Part shown: positions 17,299 through 26,661 of the stretch, one piece after another
How positions within the stretch are numbered: position 1 is the stretch's first letter
How the letters are laid out: each line of letters starts with the position of its first letter
Assembly (NCBI GenBank): GCA_902788785.1
Contig: CADALT010000011.1
Coordinates: 1 to 64,000 of the forward strand
Direction of reading: 5' to 3'
DNA length: 64,000 nucleotides
Origin: an uncultured Ruminococcus sp.
GTDB taxonomy: Bacteria > Bacillota > Clostridia > Oscillospirales > Ruminococcaceae
Made by a program: the position numbers and the translations under genes
The notes under the pieces: generated by a model
What the model saw: only the letters and a program-made list of their open reading frames with translations
The model's database searches: none
Told to the model about the DNA's origin: nothing

Positions 17299-18858
17299 TC
17301 ACTTGCTCTCCTTGCCCTTTACCGAGATATCCCAGCAAAGACCTGCTGCGATGAAGAACAGGTATGTGGCACTGAACCATGTGGTGTTGAACCATGCCTG
17401 TGCCAGATATGTCAGCACTGCCGCCAGTGCCGCAGCACTCATCCAGTCGCCCTTGCCCTTGATGAACGCAGCCACCAGCTTGATACCCTTGACAATAGTC
17501 ACCAGAAGGAATGCTGCATAAGCGATAAGCGTGAGCAGACCTTTCTGCATAGCTGTATCCATGAACTCGTTATATGTACGGTCAAGGCTCAGGCTGTAGT
17601 CGTTTATGTAGTAAGGCGCATTATCAGGTCCTATACCCAGTACAGGCTTAGCCGAGATGATATTCTCAGCATCACCGAAAAGGTAGTTGTAAATATCTCT
17701 CGTATCGGTCTCCTTATCGGTAACACCGTGCATATAGTCGTATCTGGTATAATTTCCTGTTGCCCTGTTGTTTGCGAATGAATCGGTAAAGATTATAGCC
17801 TCATCTTTAAAGCTTGCCTTTCCGCTGCCGAACAGCGCACCTGCGATAACGCCTGACAAAACCACGGGAAGCAGCACAGCCAGCGCACCCTTGCCGCCCT
17901 TAGCTGCCTTGATAACAGCGATTACCGTAACGATCAAAGCTGCGGCACAGATGCAGACAACGCCCGACCAGACCTCGCTGAGGCAAGCCGCAGCAGCCAT
18001 TACAGGGGCTGCGATGATATAGCATATCCTGCGCTTTTTGTTATCATCGAATGCCGCACCTGCCAGTGCTATGGCAAAAGCCACAGCTATCAGGGCTGCC
18101 AGGGCATGGGGCGAAGTCAGGTAGCCGCTTGCTACCTTGCCGTCGGTATAAATACCGGGCGAGAGGAGATTTTCCTCGGGCGAGACATAGAATTCGCCGT
18201 CCGCCTGAACCTCTGTACCCAGACGCAGGAACAGCTTATCGAAATAGTTGCAGAAAGCACCTGCGGTGGCAGGTATAGCCTCAAGTATGCCCACCAGCGA
18301 CTGCAGCACGCCTGCACCTACTATCACATCGCCCAGTTTTTTCTTATCCCCTGCTTTTCCCAATGCCGCTGCCACAGCAAAAAGTCCGAAGCAGCCGAAT
18401 GTCATGAGAAAACCGTCATGTCTGCCGATATAGCCGAGTATCGAGTCATGTATGCTCACCGCTGCCAGTGAAGATATGAGCGTGAACAGCATAACGATCA
18501 GCGGCAGTACCAGCAGCCTGTTGCCCTTGATGTCCACAAGACCCTTCTGCCTGGATACATTGAACACCAGATATCCCACGCCGCCTGTCAGCATAACCAT
18601 CGAAGCTGCATAGAATATAAAGTTATCACTCAGAAAATGCGGTACATTATCCTCCGTATACATTTCAACTGTCTGCGTATAGTATGCAGGTATCAGCACC
18701 AGCGTAACTATAGCTATAGCCAGCATAAGAAAACGGCTGCACATACGGTGTGCACCGTCAAAGTCCATATTCAGTATAAAATCCGATTTTTCGGTAGTGC
18801 CGAAAAGGTGTTTGTGCCCTTGGTTCGGAACATCTACCCTTTTTTCTTTTTTAGCCAT
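17299..18858 (-). CDS. O-antigen ligase/polymerase-like membrane protein
   Basis: A 519-residue polytopic protein with about 12 hydrophobic segments and a long extracytoplasmic loop near 360-430. The loop end GIGPDNAPYYINDY, followed by a DRTYNEFMDTAMQKGLLTLIAYAAFL pattern, matches the Wzy/WaaL O-antigen ligase domain, whose members transfer or polymerise lipid-linked glycans on the outer membrane face. In a Gram-positive it may act on exopolysaccharide or wall glycan. The start at 18858 has GGAGG 7 nt upstream; the frame extends to 18894 without a site. No sugar-synthesis genes are adjacent. It lies downstream of rny past a terminator. Confidence 0.75.
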   Translation of the reverse strand: MAKKEKRVDVPNQGHKHLFGTTEKSDFILNMDFDGAHRMCSRFLMLAIAIVTLVLIPAYYTQTVEMYTEDNVPHFLSDNFIFYAASMVMLTGGVGYLVFNVSRQKGLVDIKGNRLLVLPLIVMLFTLISSLAAVSIHDSILGYIGRHDGFLMTFGCFGLFAVAAALGKAGDKKKLGDVIVGAGVLQSLVGILEAIPATAGAFCNYFDKLFLRLGTEVQADGEFYVSPEENLLSPGIYTDGKVASGYLTSPHALAALIAVAFAIALAGAAFDDNKKRRICYIIAAPVMAAAACLSEVWSGVVCICAAALIVTVIAVIKAAKGGKGALAVLLPVVLSGVIAGALFGSGKASFKDEAIIFTDSFANNRATGNYTRYDYMHGVTDKETDTRDIYNYLFGDAENIISAKPVLGIGPDNAPYYINDYSLSLDRTYNEFMDTAMQKGLLTLIAYAAFLLVTIVKGIKLVAAFIKGKGDWMSAAALAAVLTYLAQAWFNTTWFSATYLFFIAAGLCWDISVKGKESK

Positions 18859-18919
18859 AAAAAAGCCTCCGTAAAACTCATGATGTGAGTTCATATATCC
18901 ATTTCAAACTTCTGTATAC

Positions 18920-18952
18920 AAAAATGACGGGCAGGCTGTCTGCCTGTCCGCC
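18920..18952 (-). terminator. Intrinsic terminator of rny
   Basis: On the minus strand GGACAGGC-AGACA-GCCTGCCC forms a GC-rich stem with one mismatch, followed by GTCATTTTTG. Confidence 0.8.
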
Positions 18953-18964
18953 ATATCGACCAAA

Positions 18965-20530
18965 TTACTTGGCATACTCCACTACTCTGCTCTCTCTGAT
19001 AAGATTTACCTTGATCTGTCCCGGATAATCCATCTCGTTCTCGATCCTCTTGGCGATCTCCCTTGCGACCAATACCATCTTCTCGTCATTGATCTTGTCG
19101 GGCTGGATCATTATTCTTACCTCTCTGCCTGCCTGTATAGCGTAAGATTTCTCTACGCCGTCATAGGATGTGCAGATCTCTTCCAGCTTTTGCAGCCTCT
19201 TGATATAGTTCTCGTAATTCTCGCTTCTTGCACCGGGTCTTGCAGCAGATATGGCATCCGCAGCCTGTACCAGCGCAGCAACGACAGTTCTTGTCTCAAC
19301 ATCGCCGTGGTGTGCTTCTATAGCATGGAGAACGTCGGGGCTCTCCTTATACTTCTTACATACATCCACACCTATCTGTACATGAGATCCCTCGATCTCA
19401 TAGCTAAGCGCCTTACCTATATCATGGAGCAGTCCTGCTCTTCTTGCGAGATTAGCATCTACACCCAGCTCGGATGCCATCATCCCTGCCAGATGTGCTA
19501 CCTCGATAGAGTGATTGAGCACGTTCTGACGATAGCTGGTACGGAATCTCAGTCGTCCCAGCAGCTTGATGAGTTCGTGGTTAAGACCGTGTACATTGGT
19601 CTCAAGCACTGCTCTTTCGCCTTCCTGCTTGATCTTCAGCTCTACCTCTCGCTTGGCCTTCTCCACCATTTCCTCGATGCGGGTCGGGTGTATCCTGCCG
19701 TCCTGGATAAGCTTCTCCAGAGCTATCCTTGCGACCTCACGCCTTACCTGATCGAAGCAGGAAATAGTGATAGCCTCAGGGGTATCGTCGATGATAAGGT
19801 CAACACCGGTGAGAGTCTCGATGGTCCTGATGTTCCTGCCCTCACGTCCGATTATCCTGCCCTTCATCTCATCATTAGGCAGTGCTACGACCGACACAGC
19901 TGTCTCTGATACCTGGTCTGCCGCACATCTTGCGATAGCAAGTGAGATGTACTGCCTTGCCTTTGCGTCGCATTCATCCTTGATCTGTGACTCGTAGTTG
20001 GCTATCTTGACTGCCTTTTCATGCACCAGATCACCCTCCAGCTGCGAGAGCATATACTCCTTAGCCTGATCTACTGTCAGACCCGAGATCTTCTCCAGCA
20101 TATCCAGCTGTGACTTCTTGATGCGTTCAGCCTCTGCCACCTTCTCGTCGGCGGATTTCAGCTTTTTCTGAAGCGTATCTTCCTTCTTTTCCAGATTGTC
20201 CAGCTTCCTGTCGATGCTCTCTTCCTTCTGCTGGATACGTCTTTCCTGTCTGGATACTTCGCTTCTTCTTTCTTTCAGCTCTTTTTCTGTTTCCTGGCGT
20301 GATTTGTGGATCTCGTCCTTCGCCTCGACCAATGCAGACTTTTTCAGGGTCTCCGCTTCTTTCTTAGCTTCCTCCACTATCTTACCTGCCTCAGCCTCTG
20401 CCGAGCCCATTGCAGCCTCTGCCGTTTTTTTGCGATAGTTAATTCCCTGTTTAAAGCATATGTAGCCGCTTATGGCTGCGCCAAGAACAAGAGCCGCTAC
20501 ACAAAGACCTATTGCCAATCCAATACCCAT
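18965..20530 (-). CDS. rny: Ribonuclease Y
   Basis: Membrane-anchored endoribonuclease that starts mRNA turnover in many Firmicutes. Of 521 residues, an N-terminal TM segment (about 4-24) is followed by a long charged coiled coil (30-200). A KH domain holds [15 protein letters not shown] (near 225), and an HD metal-dependent nuclease domain holds [12 protein letters not shown] (near 365) and IEAHHGD. The ATG at 20530 is preferred because AAGGAGG lies 10 nt upstream; the ATG at 20539 abuts that site. It has its own promoter and a leader of about 190 nt in which nothing further is recognised. Confidence 0.96.
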   Translation of the reverse strand: MGIGLAIGLCVAALVLGAAISGYICFKQGINYRKKTAEAAMGSAEAEAGKIVEEAKKEAETLKKSALVEAKDEIHKSRQETEKELKERRSEVSRQERRIQQKEESIDRKLDNLEKKEDTLQKKLKSADEKVAEAERIKKSQLDMLEKISGLTVDQAKEYMLSQLEGDLVHEKAVKIANYESQIKDECDAKARQYISLAIARCAADQVSETAVSVVALPNDEMKGRIIGREGRNIRTIETLTGVDLIIDDTPEAITISCFDQVRREVARIALEKLIQDGRIHPTRIEEMVEKAKREVELKIKQEGERAVLETNVHGLNHELIKLLGRLRFRTSYRQNVLNHSIEVAHLAGMMASELGVDANLARRAGLLHDIGKALSYEIEGSHVQIGVDVCKKYKESPDVLHAIEAHHGDVETRTVVAALVQAADAISAARPGARSENYENYIKRLQKLEEICTSYDGVEKSYAIQAGREVRIMIQPDKINDEKMVLVAREIAKRIENEMDYPGQIKVNLIRESRVVEYAK

Positions 20531-20722
20531 GTATAGCATTCCTCCTTCTTGAAAGTATGAAGTTCCCTTTTATCATGCATATACATAGCTTCTGCGCACC
20601 CAAAAAGAAAACTCCACCCGATATTAAATTGTAAAGATACAGTTTAGCAAAATTTAATTATATGATCAACCGCCTTGACTTTTGCTATGGCGGACCAATA
20701 TAAAAACATAATGCATAAGATT

Positions 20723-20751
20723 ATTGTATAACAAAACGCTCCAAATGTCAA
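20723..20751 (-). promoter_or_regulatory. Sigma-A promoter of rny
   Basis: On the minus strand TTGACA (20746-20751), 17 nt, TACAAT (20723-20728). The gene-free stretch from here to 20847 holds this promoter and the divergent T-box promoter. Confidence 0.85.
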
Positions 20752-20812
20752 GTTGTTTTTTAGTTATTCTAACAAAAAATTTATTTTTCTTTTAACGGGC
20801 TGAAATTCCCCC

Positions 20813-20841
20813 TTGACAAAATGCGCAAACAGTGATAGAAT
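20813..20841 (+). promoter_or_regulatory. Sigma-A promoter of the T-box/thrS transcript
   Basis: TTGACA (20813-20818), 17-nt spacer, TAGAAT (20836-20841). The predicted start near 20848 lies just before the first T-box helix. Confidence 0.87.
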
Positions 20842-20847
20842 GAACAC

Positions 20848-21146
20848 AAGCTGCAATGCGTATCAAGGGCATTACAGCAGTTTTACAGTATTTTACAATT
20901 CGATATGATGAAATCTATGACGGGGAAGCCGAAAGGGCATATGTGCTGACACAGAGAGTTCTGCAAAAGCTGAAAGCAGGACAAGGTACGCTCATAGGAC
21001 ACCACCCCGGAGTGCGCTCAATACACGCCGCAGTTCTGCGTTAAAGACGAAAATGAGTCATATCTTCGTTATAAGGAGATATGAGAATCAGGGTGGAACC
21101 ACGTATTTTACGTCCCATGTGAGATTTTTTCTCGCATGGGACTTTT
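20848..21146 (+). promoter_or_regulatory. T-box leader, predicted threonine specifier ACC
   Basis: A tRNA-sensing transcription attenuator. The conserved T-box AGGGTGGAACCACG is at 21090-21103, and an 8-bp stem III (TCATATCT/AGATATGA) spans 21058-21084. The distal stem I AGAGAG bulge with hairpin TTCTGC/GCAGGA is at about 20953-20982. The predicted specifier loop contains GGAC-ACC-A, with ACC at 21001-21003. The terminator is a 13-bp stem at 21112-21142 followed by a T-run. ACC is a threonine codon, and thrS is the fourth gene of the transcript, which supports the call. Uncharged tRNA-Thr would stabilise the antiterminator. The specifier was placed by hand and is less certain than the T-box itself. 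Confidence 0.93.
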
Positions 21147-21170
21147 CTATTTTCTGCGGAGGTGAACGAG

Positions 21171-22271
21171 ATGATGATACAATACCCCGACTACAGAAAC
21201 TGCACAGCCAACATTCCCTGTTCGGTGCTGGCACATTTCGGCATCACCCCCGATGTTCCCACATTTGCGCCTATGGACAAGCTGCTTTGCGAGAAGGAGT
21301 ACAAGAACATCGTGGTCATGCTGCTTGACGGCATGGGCACAAATGTTATGGAAAAACATCTCTCGCCCGACGGATTTTTCAGGCAGCACTTTATTTGCAA
21401 TATGTCATCGACCTTTCCGCCGACAACGGTGGCTTCGACCACCTCGGTGCTGAGCGGACTTTATCCATCGCAGACCGCATGGCTGGGCTGGGTAGGGTAC
21501 TTTCCCGATATCGAAAGGAACATCATATATTTCCTGAACAAGGATAATGATGACAAAGAGGCAGAGTTTTCGGAGAATATCGCATACAAGTATCTGTCAT
21601 ACGAAAACATTATAGACAGGCTGAACAGCGCAGGCAAAAAGGCTTATATCGTATCAAAGTTCGCCGAGGGCGGCGAGAATATAAAGTGCTTTGATGATAT
21701 TTGCAGGCAGGTGGAAAATTATTGTGCAAAAGACGGCAGAAAGTACATCTATGCATACTGTGATGAGCCCGATGCAACGCTCCACCACGAGGGCATAGGC
21801 AGTGCGGCGGCTGACAAAGTCGTGAATGAGCTTGAAGCGGCAGTAAAAGCGCTGGCTGAAAAGCTTGAAGATACGCTGCTCATGATAATTGCCGACCACG
21901 GTCATATCAACATCGAAAACAAGACACTGACGGACTATCCCGATATATGCGAATGTCTTCTGAGGATGCCGTCCATTGAAGCAAGGGCTGTGAATATGTT
22001 TGTCAAGCCCGATAAAAAAGAACTGCTGCCAAAGCTTTTCAAAAAGCATTTCGGCAGAGAGTTTCTGGTGTTGAGCAAGGAAGAAGTCCTTGAAAGACAG
22101 CTTTTCGGCGAGGGTAAACCTCACCCGAGATTTGAGGAGATGCTGGGTGACTATCTGGCGGTCGCTGTGGATAATACAGCGCTTAACACCTACGCCAGGG
22201 ATTACAAAAGCAATCATGCAGGCTTGACGCCCGAGGAGATGACTATACCGTTCATAGCGGTGAAAAGATAG
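21171..22271 (+). CDS. Alkaline phosphatase superfamily protein (nucleotide pyrophosphatase/phosphodiesterase type)
   Basis: A 366-residue cytoplasmic protein with the metal-site pattern of the superfamily: aspartate in MLLDGMGTN, the nucleophilic threonine in FPPTTVASTTSVLSG, the second-metal ligands in DEPDATLHHEG and IIADHGH, and a late histidine in SNHAGLTPEEM. Members hydrolyse phosphate mono- or diesters; the substrate is unknown. There is no signal peptide, unlike many relatives. It is the first gene after the T-box and so should rise on threonine starvation. The ATG at 21171 has GGAGG 8 nt upstream; an in-frame GTG at 21162 overlaps that site. Confidence 0.82.
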   Translation: MMIQYPDYRNCTANIPCSVLAHFGITPDVPTFAPMDKLLCEKEYKNIVVMLLDGMGTNVMEKHLSPDGFFRQHFICNMSSTFPPTTVASTTSVLSGLYPSQTAWLGWVGYFPDIERNIIYFLNKDNDDKEAEFSENIAYKYLSYENIIDRLNSAGKKAYIVSKFAEGGENIKCFDDICRQVENYCAKDGRKYIYAYCDEPDATLHHEGIGSAAADKVVNELEAAVKALAEKLEDTLLMIIADHGHINIENKTLTDYPDICECLLRMPSIEARAVNMFVKPDKKELLPKLFKKHFGREFLVLSKEEVLERQLFGEGKPHPRFEEMLGDYLAVAVDNTALNTYARDYKSNHAGLTPEEMTIPFIAVKR

Positions 22272-22287
22272 AGGAGGAAAAGTAATA

Positions 22288-22617
22288 ATGAAAGGCAGAA
22301 AAACATTTGCTGTGATATTCTACGTGCTGTGTGCAGCCGCACTTATTGCAGCAGGTGTGATATCATTCATGGCATTCAGGGGAACTATGGATTATACCTT
22401 TGGGTTCCTGCTGTTTATGCCCATATGGATAGGTTCTTACTGGTTCTTGAGTTTCTTCAATGCACTGGCAAGGCTCAGAAAAGGCAAGAAGATAAAGTGG
22501 GTGATAGCTAAGCCCGTCACCCGTGGCTTGAGTACCGTGGCAAACATACTCAGCGTGCTGCTGGTATGTTTCTGGATATATGCTTACATATTCAAGATAA
22601 TGCCCGTAAGCAAGTAA
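22288..22617 (+). CDS. Small membrane protein, unknown function
   Basis: A 109-residue protein with three predicted membrane segments (about 8-28, 38-58 and 83-103) and a basic loop LRKGKKIKW between the last two. No family is recognised. It has a strong ribosome site (GAGGAGG) and sits 16 nt after the phosphatase-like gene in the T-box transcript. Confidence 0.65.
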   Translation: MKGRKTFAVIFYVLCAAALIAAGVISFMAFRGTMDYTFGFLLFMPIWIGSYWFLSFFNALARLRKGKKIKWVIAKPVTRGLSTVANILSVLLVCFWIYAYIFKIMPVSK

Positions 22618-22654
22618 CATAAGCTTAAACAATAATACTAAGGAGGTTCCGCAG

Positions 22655-23281
22655 ATGGCAGATAACAACGATCGTGCACCCGGCTGGGATGCGATAGAAG
22701 CAGAGTTTTTAAGGGTATACCCCGGGCAGACCGACCCGAAGCATTATGGCACCGTCATTTCATGGGACTTGGGCGGCGATGATCCGCTGGACGGCATAAG
22801 CATTTATGACGGCGGAGATCACTGGCATTTTGTCAGTTTCGGACTCACCGAGCTTTACGAAAAAGAAAGCGAAAATCCCAAGTACAGCGGTTTCGGCTTT
22901 GAACTGACCTTCAAGCTGAAAAAAGGCTGCTACGACCCCGACAACGAGGAAAATGAGCTCAAATGCGTGGTGGGCATACTTCAGCAGGTGGCGAAGATAA
23001 CCTTTACAAACGGAGATATCTTCCAAAACAACGAGTACATCTACACGGGTCAGACCGCAGGTATCGACTACAAACAGAAGTCGGCAATAACAGGTTTCAT
23101 CTGCATCAGCGACCCCACAGTGAACACCCTTGATACCGAGCACGGTATAGTTGAGTTCATCGAACTTATCGGCATGACCGATGCAGAACTGAAAACTCTG
23201 CATTCCCGTGACGATGTGGCAGATATATACAAGCGTCTTGGCAGCGATGTCACAGACTATAACAGAAGTTCATTGGTTTAA
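22655..23281 (+). CDS. Suppressor-of-fused (SUFU) domain protein
   Basis: A 208-residue cytoplasmic protein matching bacterial SUFU-domain proteins: GWDAIEAEFLRVYPGQ at the N-terminus, DPLDGISIYDGGDHWHFVSFGLTELY and GFGFELTFKLKK in the first half. In Bacillus subtilis the SUFU protein YqcF is the immunity partner of an LXG toxin, and many bacterial SUFU genes are in polymorphic-toxin loci. No toxin gene is present here. It lies inside the T-box transcript, and its stop is 18 nt before the thrS start. An immunity role is therefore unproven. Confidence 0.85.
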   Translation: MADNNDRAPGWDAIEAEFLRVYPGQTDPKHYGTVISWDLGGDDPLDGISIYDGGDHWHFVSFGLTELYEKESENPKYSGFGFELTFKLKKGCYDPDNEENELKCVVGILQQVAKITFTNGDIFQNNEYIYTGQTAGIDYKQKSAITGFICISDPTVNTLDTEHGIVEFIELIGMTDAELKTLHSRDDVADIYKRLGSDVTDYNRSSLV

Positions 23282-23299
23282 TTGAAAGGCGGAATAGAT

Positions 23300-25246
23300 A
23301 TGATAAAACTTACATTGAAAGACGGCTCGATAAAAGAGATCGAGTCAGCAATGCCCGCATATGAGGTCATCAAGGGCATAGGCATGGGTCTTTATAAGGC
23401 TGCGTGCATCGTAAAGATAAACGGCGAGGTCAAGGACCTGAGAACTGTCATCGACAGCGACTGCGAGTTCGAGGTGCTGACTTTTGACTCAAAGCAGGGC
23501 AAGGCTGCATTCTGGCATACTGCTTCGCACCTGCTGGCACAGGCTGTAAAGAGCCTTTATCCCGAGGCTAAGCTGGCAAGAGGTCCTGCTACAGAGAACG
23601 GTTTCTACTACGATTTTGAGGTAGATAAGCCCTTTACTCCTGCCGATCTTGAAAAGATACAGGCTGAGATGAAGCGCCTTGCAAAGGAAGGCTACGAGCT
23701 GGAGAGATTTGAACTCTCCCACGATGAGGCTGTTAAGCTGATGCAGGAAAAGAACGAGACATACAAGCTCGAACTCATCGAAAAGCACAACGATAAGGGC
23801 GAAAAGCTCTCATTCTACAAGCAGGGCGATTTCGTTGACCTCTGCGCAGGTCCTCATATCATGAGCGTTGCACCTATCAAGGCTGTAAAGCTGACACAGT
23901 GCACAGGCGCATACTGGGGCAAGGCTGAGGACGGCAAGATGCTCTCCCGTGTGTACGGTACTGCTTATCCCAAGGCTTCCCTGCTGGAAGAACACTTAAA
24001 GCAGATGGAAGAAGCAAAGCTCAGAGACCACAACAAGCTGGGCAGAGAGCTGGAATATTTCACAACTGTTGACTACATCGGTCAGGGTCTGCCTATCCTG
24101 CTGCCAAAGGGCGCTAAGGTCATACAGACTCTCCAGAGATGGATAGAGGACGAGGAGTACAGACGGGGCTATCAGCTGACAAAAACTCCTTTCATGTCCA
24201 AGAGAGAGCTTTATAAGATCTCGGGTCACTGGGAGCATTACAGGGACGGTATGTTCATACTGGGCGACCCCGATGACGAAACAAAGGAATGCTTCGCCCT
24301 CAGACCAATGACTTGTCCTTTCCAGTATCAGGTATTCCTGAACAGGAAGAGAAGCTACAGAGACCTCCCCATGAGACTGGGCGAGACATCCACACTGTTC
24401 CGTAAAGAGGACAGCGGTGAGATGCACGGTCTTATCAGAGTAAGACAGTTCACTATCTCCGAGGGTCACCTTATCATCAGACCCGATCAGCTGGAAGACG
24501 AGTTCAAGGGCTGCCTTGATCTTGCAAAGTATTGTCTGGAGACAATAGGTCTTGCAGAGGACGTAAGCTACCGTTTCTCCCAGTGGGATCCCGCAAACCC
24601 CAACAACAAGTACGAGGGTACTGCCGAACAGTGGGAAGAAGCTCAGGGCGCAATGAAGAAGATACTGGACGATATCGGTCTTGATTACGAGATAGGCATC
24701 GACGAGGCTGCGTTCTACGGTCCTAAGCTGGATATCCAGATCAAGAACGTATTCGGCAAGGAAGATACGCTCATCACGATACAGATAGATATGCAGATAG
24801 CTAAGAAGTTCGGCATGGAGTATGTTGATAAGGACGGCAAGATGAAGATGCCTTACATCATCCACAGAACATCTGTCGGCTGTTACGAGAGAACACTGGC
24901 TCTGCTGATAGAGAAGTACGCAGGTGTACTGCCTCTGTGGCTGGCTCCCGAGCAGGTACGTATACTGCCCATAAAGCCCGAGCATAACGACTACGCTTAC
25001 GACCTGATGGAAGAGATGCGTGACCTGGGCATCAGAGCCGAGGTAGACGGCGAGGACGACAACATCGGTCCTAAGATCAAAAAGGCAAGACTTGACAGAG
25101 TGCCCTATATGTTCATCATAGGCGATAACGAAGTCAAGGACAAGACAGTTACTGTACGTTCAAGAAAAGAAGGCGAGCTGCCTGCTATGCCTGCATCGGA
25201 CGCTATAGCTAAACTCAAGGAAGAGATCGACACAAAGGCTAAGTAA
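23300..25246 (+). CDS. thrS: Threonyl-tRNA synthetase
   Basis: Charges tRNA-Thr with threonine. The 648-residue class II enzyme has an N-terminal TGS domain (1-60), an editing domain with HTASHLLAQ (near 73) and the second zinc-type motif CAGPHI, the catalytic core with zinc ligands in RPMTCPFQYQVF and RTSVGCYER, and the anticodon-binding domain from about 540. The start at 23300 follows AAAGGCGG; an in-frame TTG at 23282 is less likely. There is no separate T-box just upstream, so control must come from the leader 2.1 kb away, through three genes. Confidence 0.97.
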   Translation: MIKLTLKDGSIKEIESAMPAYEVIKGIGMGLYKAACIVKINGEVKDLRTVIDSDCEFEVLTFDSKQGKAAFWHTASHLLAQAVKSLYPEAKLARGPATENGFYYDFEVDKPFTPADLEKIQAEMKRLAKEGYELERFELSHDEAVKLMQEKNETYKLELIEKHNDKGEKLSFYKQGDFVDLCAGPHIMSVAPIKAVKLTQCTGAYWGKAEDGKMLSRVYGTAYPKASLLEEHLKQMEEAKLRDHNKLGRELEYFTTVDYIGQGLPILLPKGAKVIQTLQRWIEDEEYRRGYQLTKTPFMSKRELYKISGHWEHYRDGMFILGDPDDETKECFALRPMTCPFQYQVFLNRKRSYRDLPMRLGETSTLFRKEDSGEMHGLIRVRQFTISEGHLIIRPDQLEDEFKGCLDLAKYCLETIGLAEDVSYRFSQWDPANPNNKYEGTAEQWEEAQGAMKKILDDIGLDYEIGIDEAAFYGPKLDIQIKNVFGKEDTLITIQIDMQIAKKFGMEYVDKDGKMKMPYIIHRTSVGCYERTLALLIEKYAGVLPLWLAPEQVRILPIKPEHNDYAYDLMEEMRDLGIRAEVDGEDDNIGPKIKKARLDRVPYMFIIGDNEVKDKTVTVRSRKEGELPAMPASDAIAKLKEEIDTKAK

Positions 25247-25263
25247 GCCGTTCAATGAAACTT

Positions 25264-25303
25264 ACGGGCTGTTTTCACGTATTGATCGGAACAGCCCGTT
25301 TTA
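25264..25303 (+). terminator. Intrinsic terminator of the thrS operon
   Basis: A 10-bp stem ACGGGCTGTT/AACAGCCCGT with a 16-nt loop is followed by TTTTATATTT. Confidence 0.85.
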
Positions 25304-25334
25304 TATTTACAGTCTGGAAAGGAAAGTTTTTTAA

Positions 25335-25823
25335 ATGTTCAGAGCACTGAGAGGTATACTATACATAGTAAATGCCAGAAAGATCCCACCAAAGAACGCA
25401 TACTTAACATCTATCATCTTATTGATACTGGCGCTGGTGATACTGATAATATCAACCGTTGATACAAACAATAACGGCAAACTGGTAGCAAAATGCAGCG
25501 AGCAGACCGCAGGCGAGGTGGTAGACACCGATACACAGCACGTTTACAGACGCAGAGGCGGAAGCTACGATAAAAACATGATAACCGTAGAATTCAAAGA
25601 CAAGAACGGCAAGGTACACACCGCATACTATGAAGGCAAAAAGTATTTCGGCAAAGGCGACCCTGTGCTCATAAACTACGATCCTACCGACCCGGATACA
25701 AATTACTTTGATGCCGCACCGCCCTCAAGCGGTGTTTCGGGACTGCTTTGTGGAATACTCTGCGCAGGACTCGGATGCTGGTGCTTATTTGCATCGAAGC
25801 ACTCGCTGTATTACGGAGGATAA
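25335..25823 (+). CDS. DUF3592-like membrane protein
   Basis: A 162-residue protein with two TM segments (about 24-41 and 132-152) flanking an extracytoplasmic strand-rich domain. The middle, VEFKDKNGKVHTAYYEGKKYFGKGDPVLINYDPTDPD, resembles DUF3592 proteins of unknown function. The ribosome site GGAAAGGA precedes the ATG. It follows the thrS terminator and is followed by its own terminator. No promoter was picked out. Confidence 0.65.
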   Translation: MFRALRGILYIVNARKIPPKNAYLTSIILLILALVILIISTVDTNNNGKLVAKCSEQTAGEVVDTDTQHVYRRRGGSYDKNMITVEFKDKNGKVHTAYYEGKKYFGKGDPVLINYDPTDPDTNYFDAAPPSSGVSGLLCGILCAGLGCWCLFASKHSLYYGG

Positions 25824-25884
25824 AAAGATCGGGACTGGTTTCATAAAATGGTCAAAAACCCAAACACATTTTTACAACGATACA

Positions 25885-25916
25885 AGAGCTGTCTTGCACA
25901 AGGGCAGCTCTTTTTT
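25885..25916 (+). terminator. Intrinsic terminator of the DUF3592-like gene
   Basis: A 9-bp stem AGAGCTGTC/GGGCAGCTCT is followed by six T residues. The next 335 bases (25917-26252) are AT-rich and show no gene or clear signal. Confidence 0.88.
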
Positions 25917-26252
25917 ATGCCGTAAATACGCCGTTTCAGCGAGGTATTACAGTAATAGTCCAAAACATCGTACAAATGTTTTTGTGCATTATGACGATAT
26001 TATTGTTGAAAACTACCCCCTATATGGCTGATTTGGTCATCTTACACTCACTTATCACAACCATCGGAAGAAAAATTTCGCTTTTGTTCCAAAATGTGCC
26101 ATTGTAATAATTAAGCGTTTTAACAATTATTTTCTGTAACCGTTTTTAATTTTTTGACATTTTCTGTTTTTCTTAACTGTACATAGAATTACGCTTTAAT
26201 GTATTAAAGTAAATTTTCTTCCGTATTTTGTGTGTAATTTCGGTGAAAACTA

Positions 26253-26281
26253 TTGACGTATACCAGTTATTGTGGTACAAT
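26253..26281 (+). promoter_or_regulatory. Upstream promoter before the dcw cluster
   Basis: TTGACG (26253-26258), 17-nt spacer, TACAAT (26276-26281). It lies 380 nt before mraZ and would drive either a long leader or a separate small RNA. Confidence 0.75.
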
Positions 26282-26287
26282 AATGTC

Positions 26288-26540
26288 AGTGAAAATGAAA
26301 TTTTAATAAAGGACGGTTCGGCGGACGTATTTTTCCTGTAACCATATTCATTTTGCCCAACTAAATATCCGCATTTTTTCGGGGTCAGATACCCAGATGT
26401 AGTGGTCGGTAAGAGTTCACAAAAAGTTAAGAAGTTACAGAAATATTACAATCGGCGTCTAAAAAGTTACAAGATACGCCCCCACAGAACATTTCTGACC
26501 GCCCGAGTACAATAAATTTCCCTCGTTCTGTGCGAATTCG
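26288..26540 (+). ncRNA. Putative structured leader or small RNA upstream of mraZ
   Basis: No reading frame of note, but several complementary segments. CACAGAAC (26483-26490) pairs perfectly with GTTCTGTG (26525-26532). GTGGTCGG (26402-26409) can pair with CTGACCGC (26495-26502), which lies in the loop of the first helix, so the two together would make a pseudoknot or alternative folds. A GGCGT/ACGCC hairpin and a GGGT/ACCC hairpin add to this. It is transcribed if the 26253 promoter is real. It does not match RNase P, tmRNA or 6S landmarks. Function unknown. Confidence 0.35.
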
Positions 26541-26553
26541 GAAAAAATAACAA

Positions 26554-26582
26554 TTGCAATTTTTATCATTTTATTGTATAAT
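26554..26582 (+). promoter_or_regulatory. Proximal promoter of the mraZ/dcw transcript
   Basis: TTGCAA (26554-26559), 17-nt spacer, TATAAT (26577-26582). Between it and mraZ lie AAAGTGCG and TTGGTGTC, half-site-like repeats that recall the direct repeats bound by MraZ in other bacteria; this is weak evidence of autoregulation. Confidence 0.8.
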
Positions 26583-26661
26583 ATTCATGGTGGTAAAAAG
26601 TGCGATTTGGTGTCAAATCCGACACTGTTTTTCCAAATAAGCGGCACGGAGGTGGGAAGCT

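Noticed and set aside
26288..26540. RNase P, tmRNA or 6S RNA in the mraZ leader
   Set aside because: The conserved landmarks of these RNAs are not visible in this stretch.
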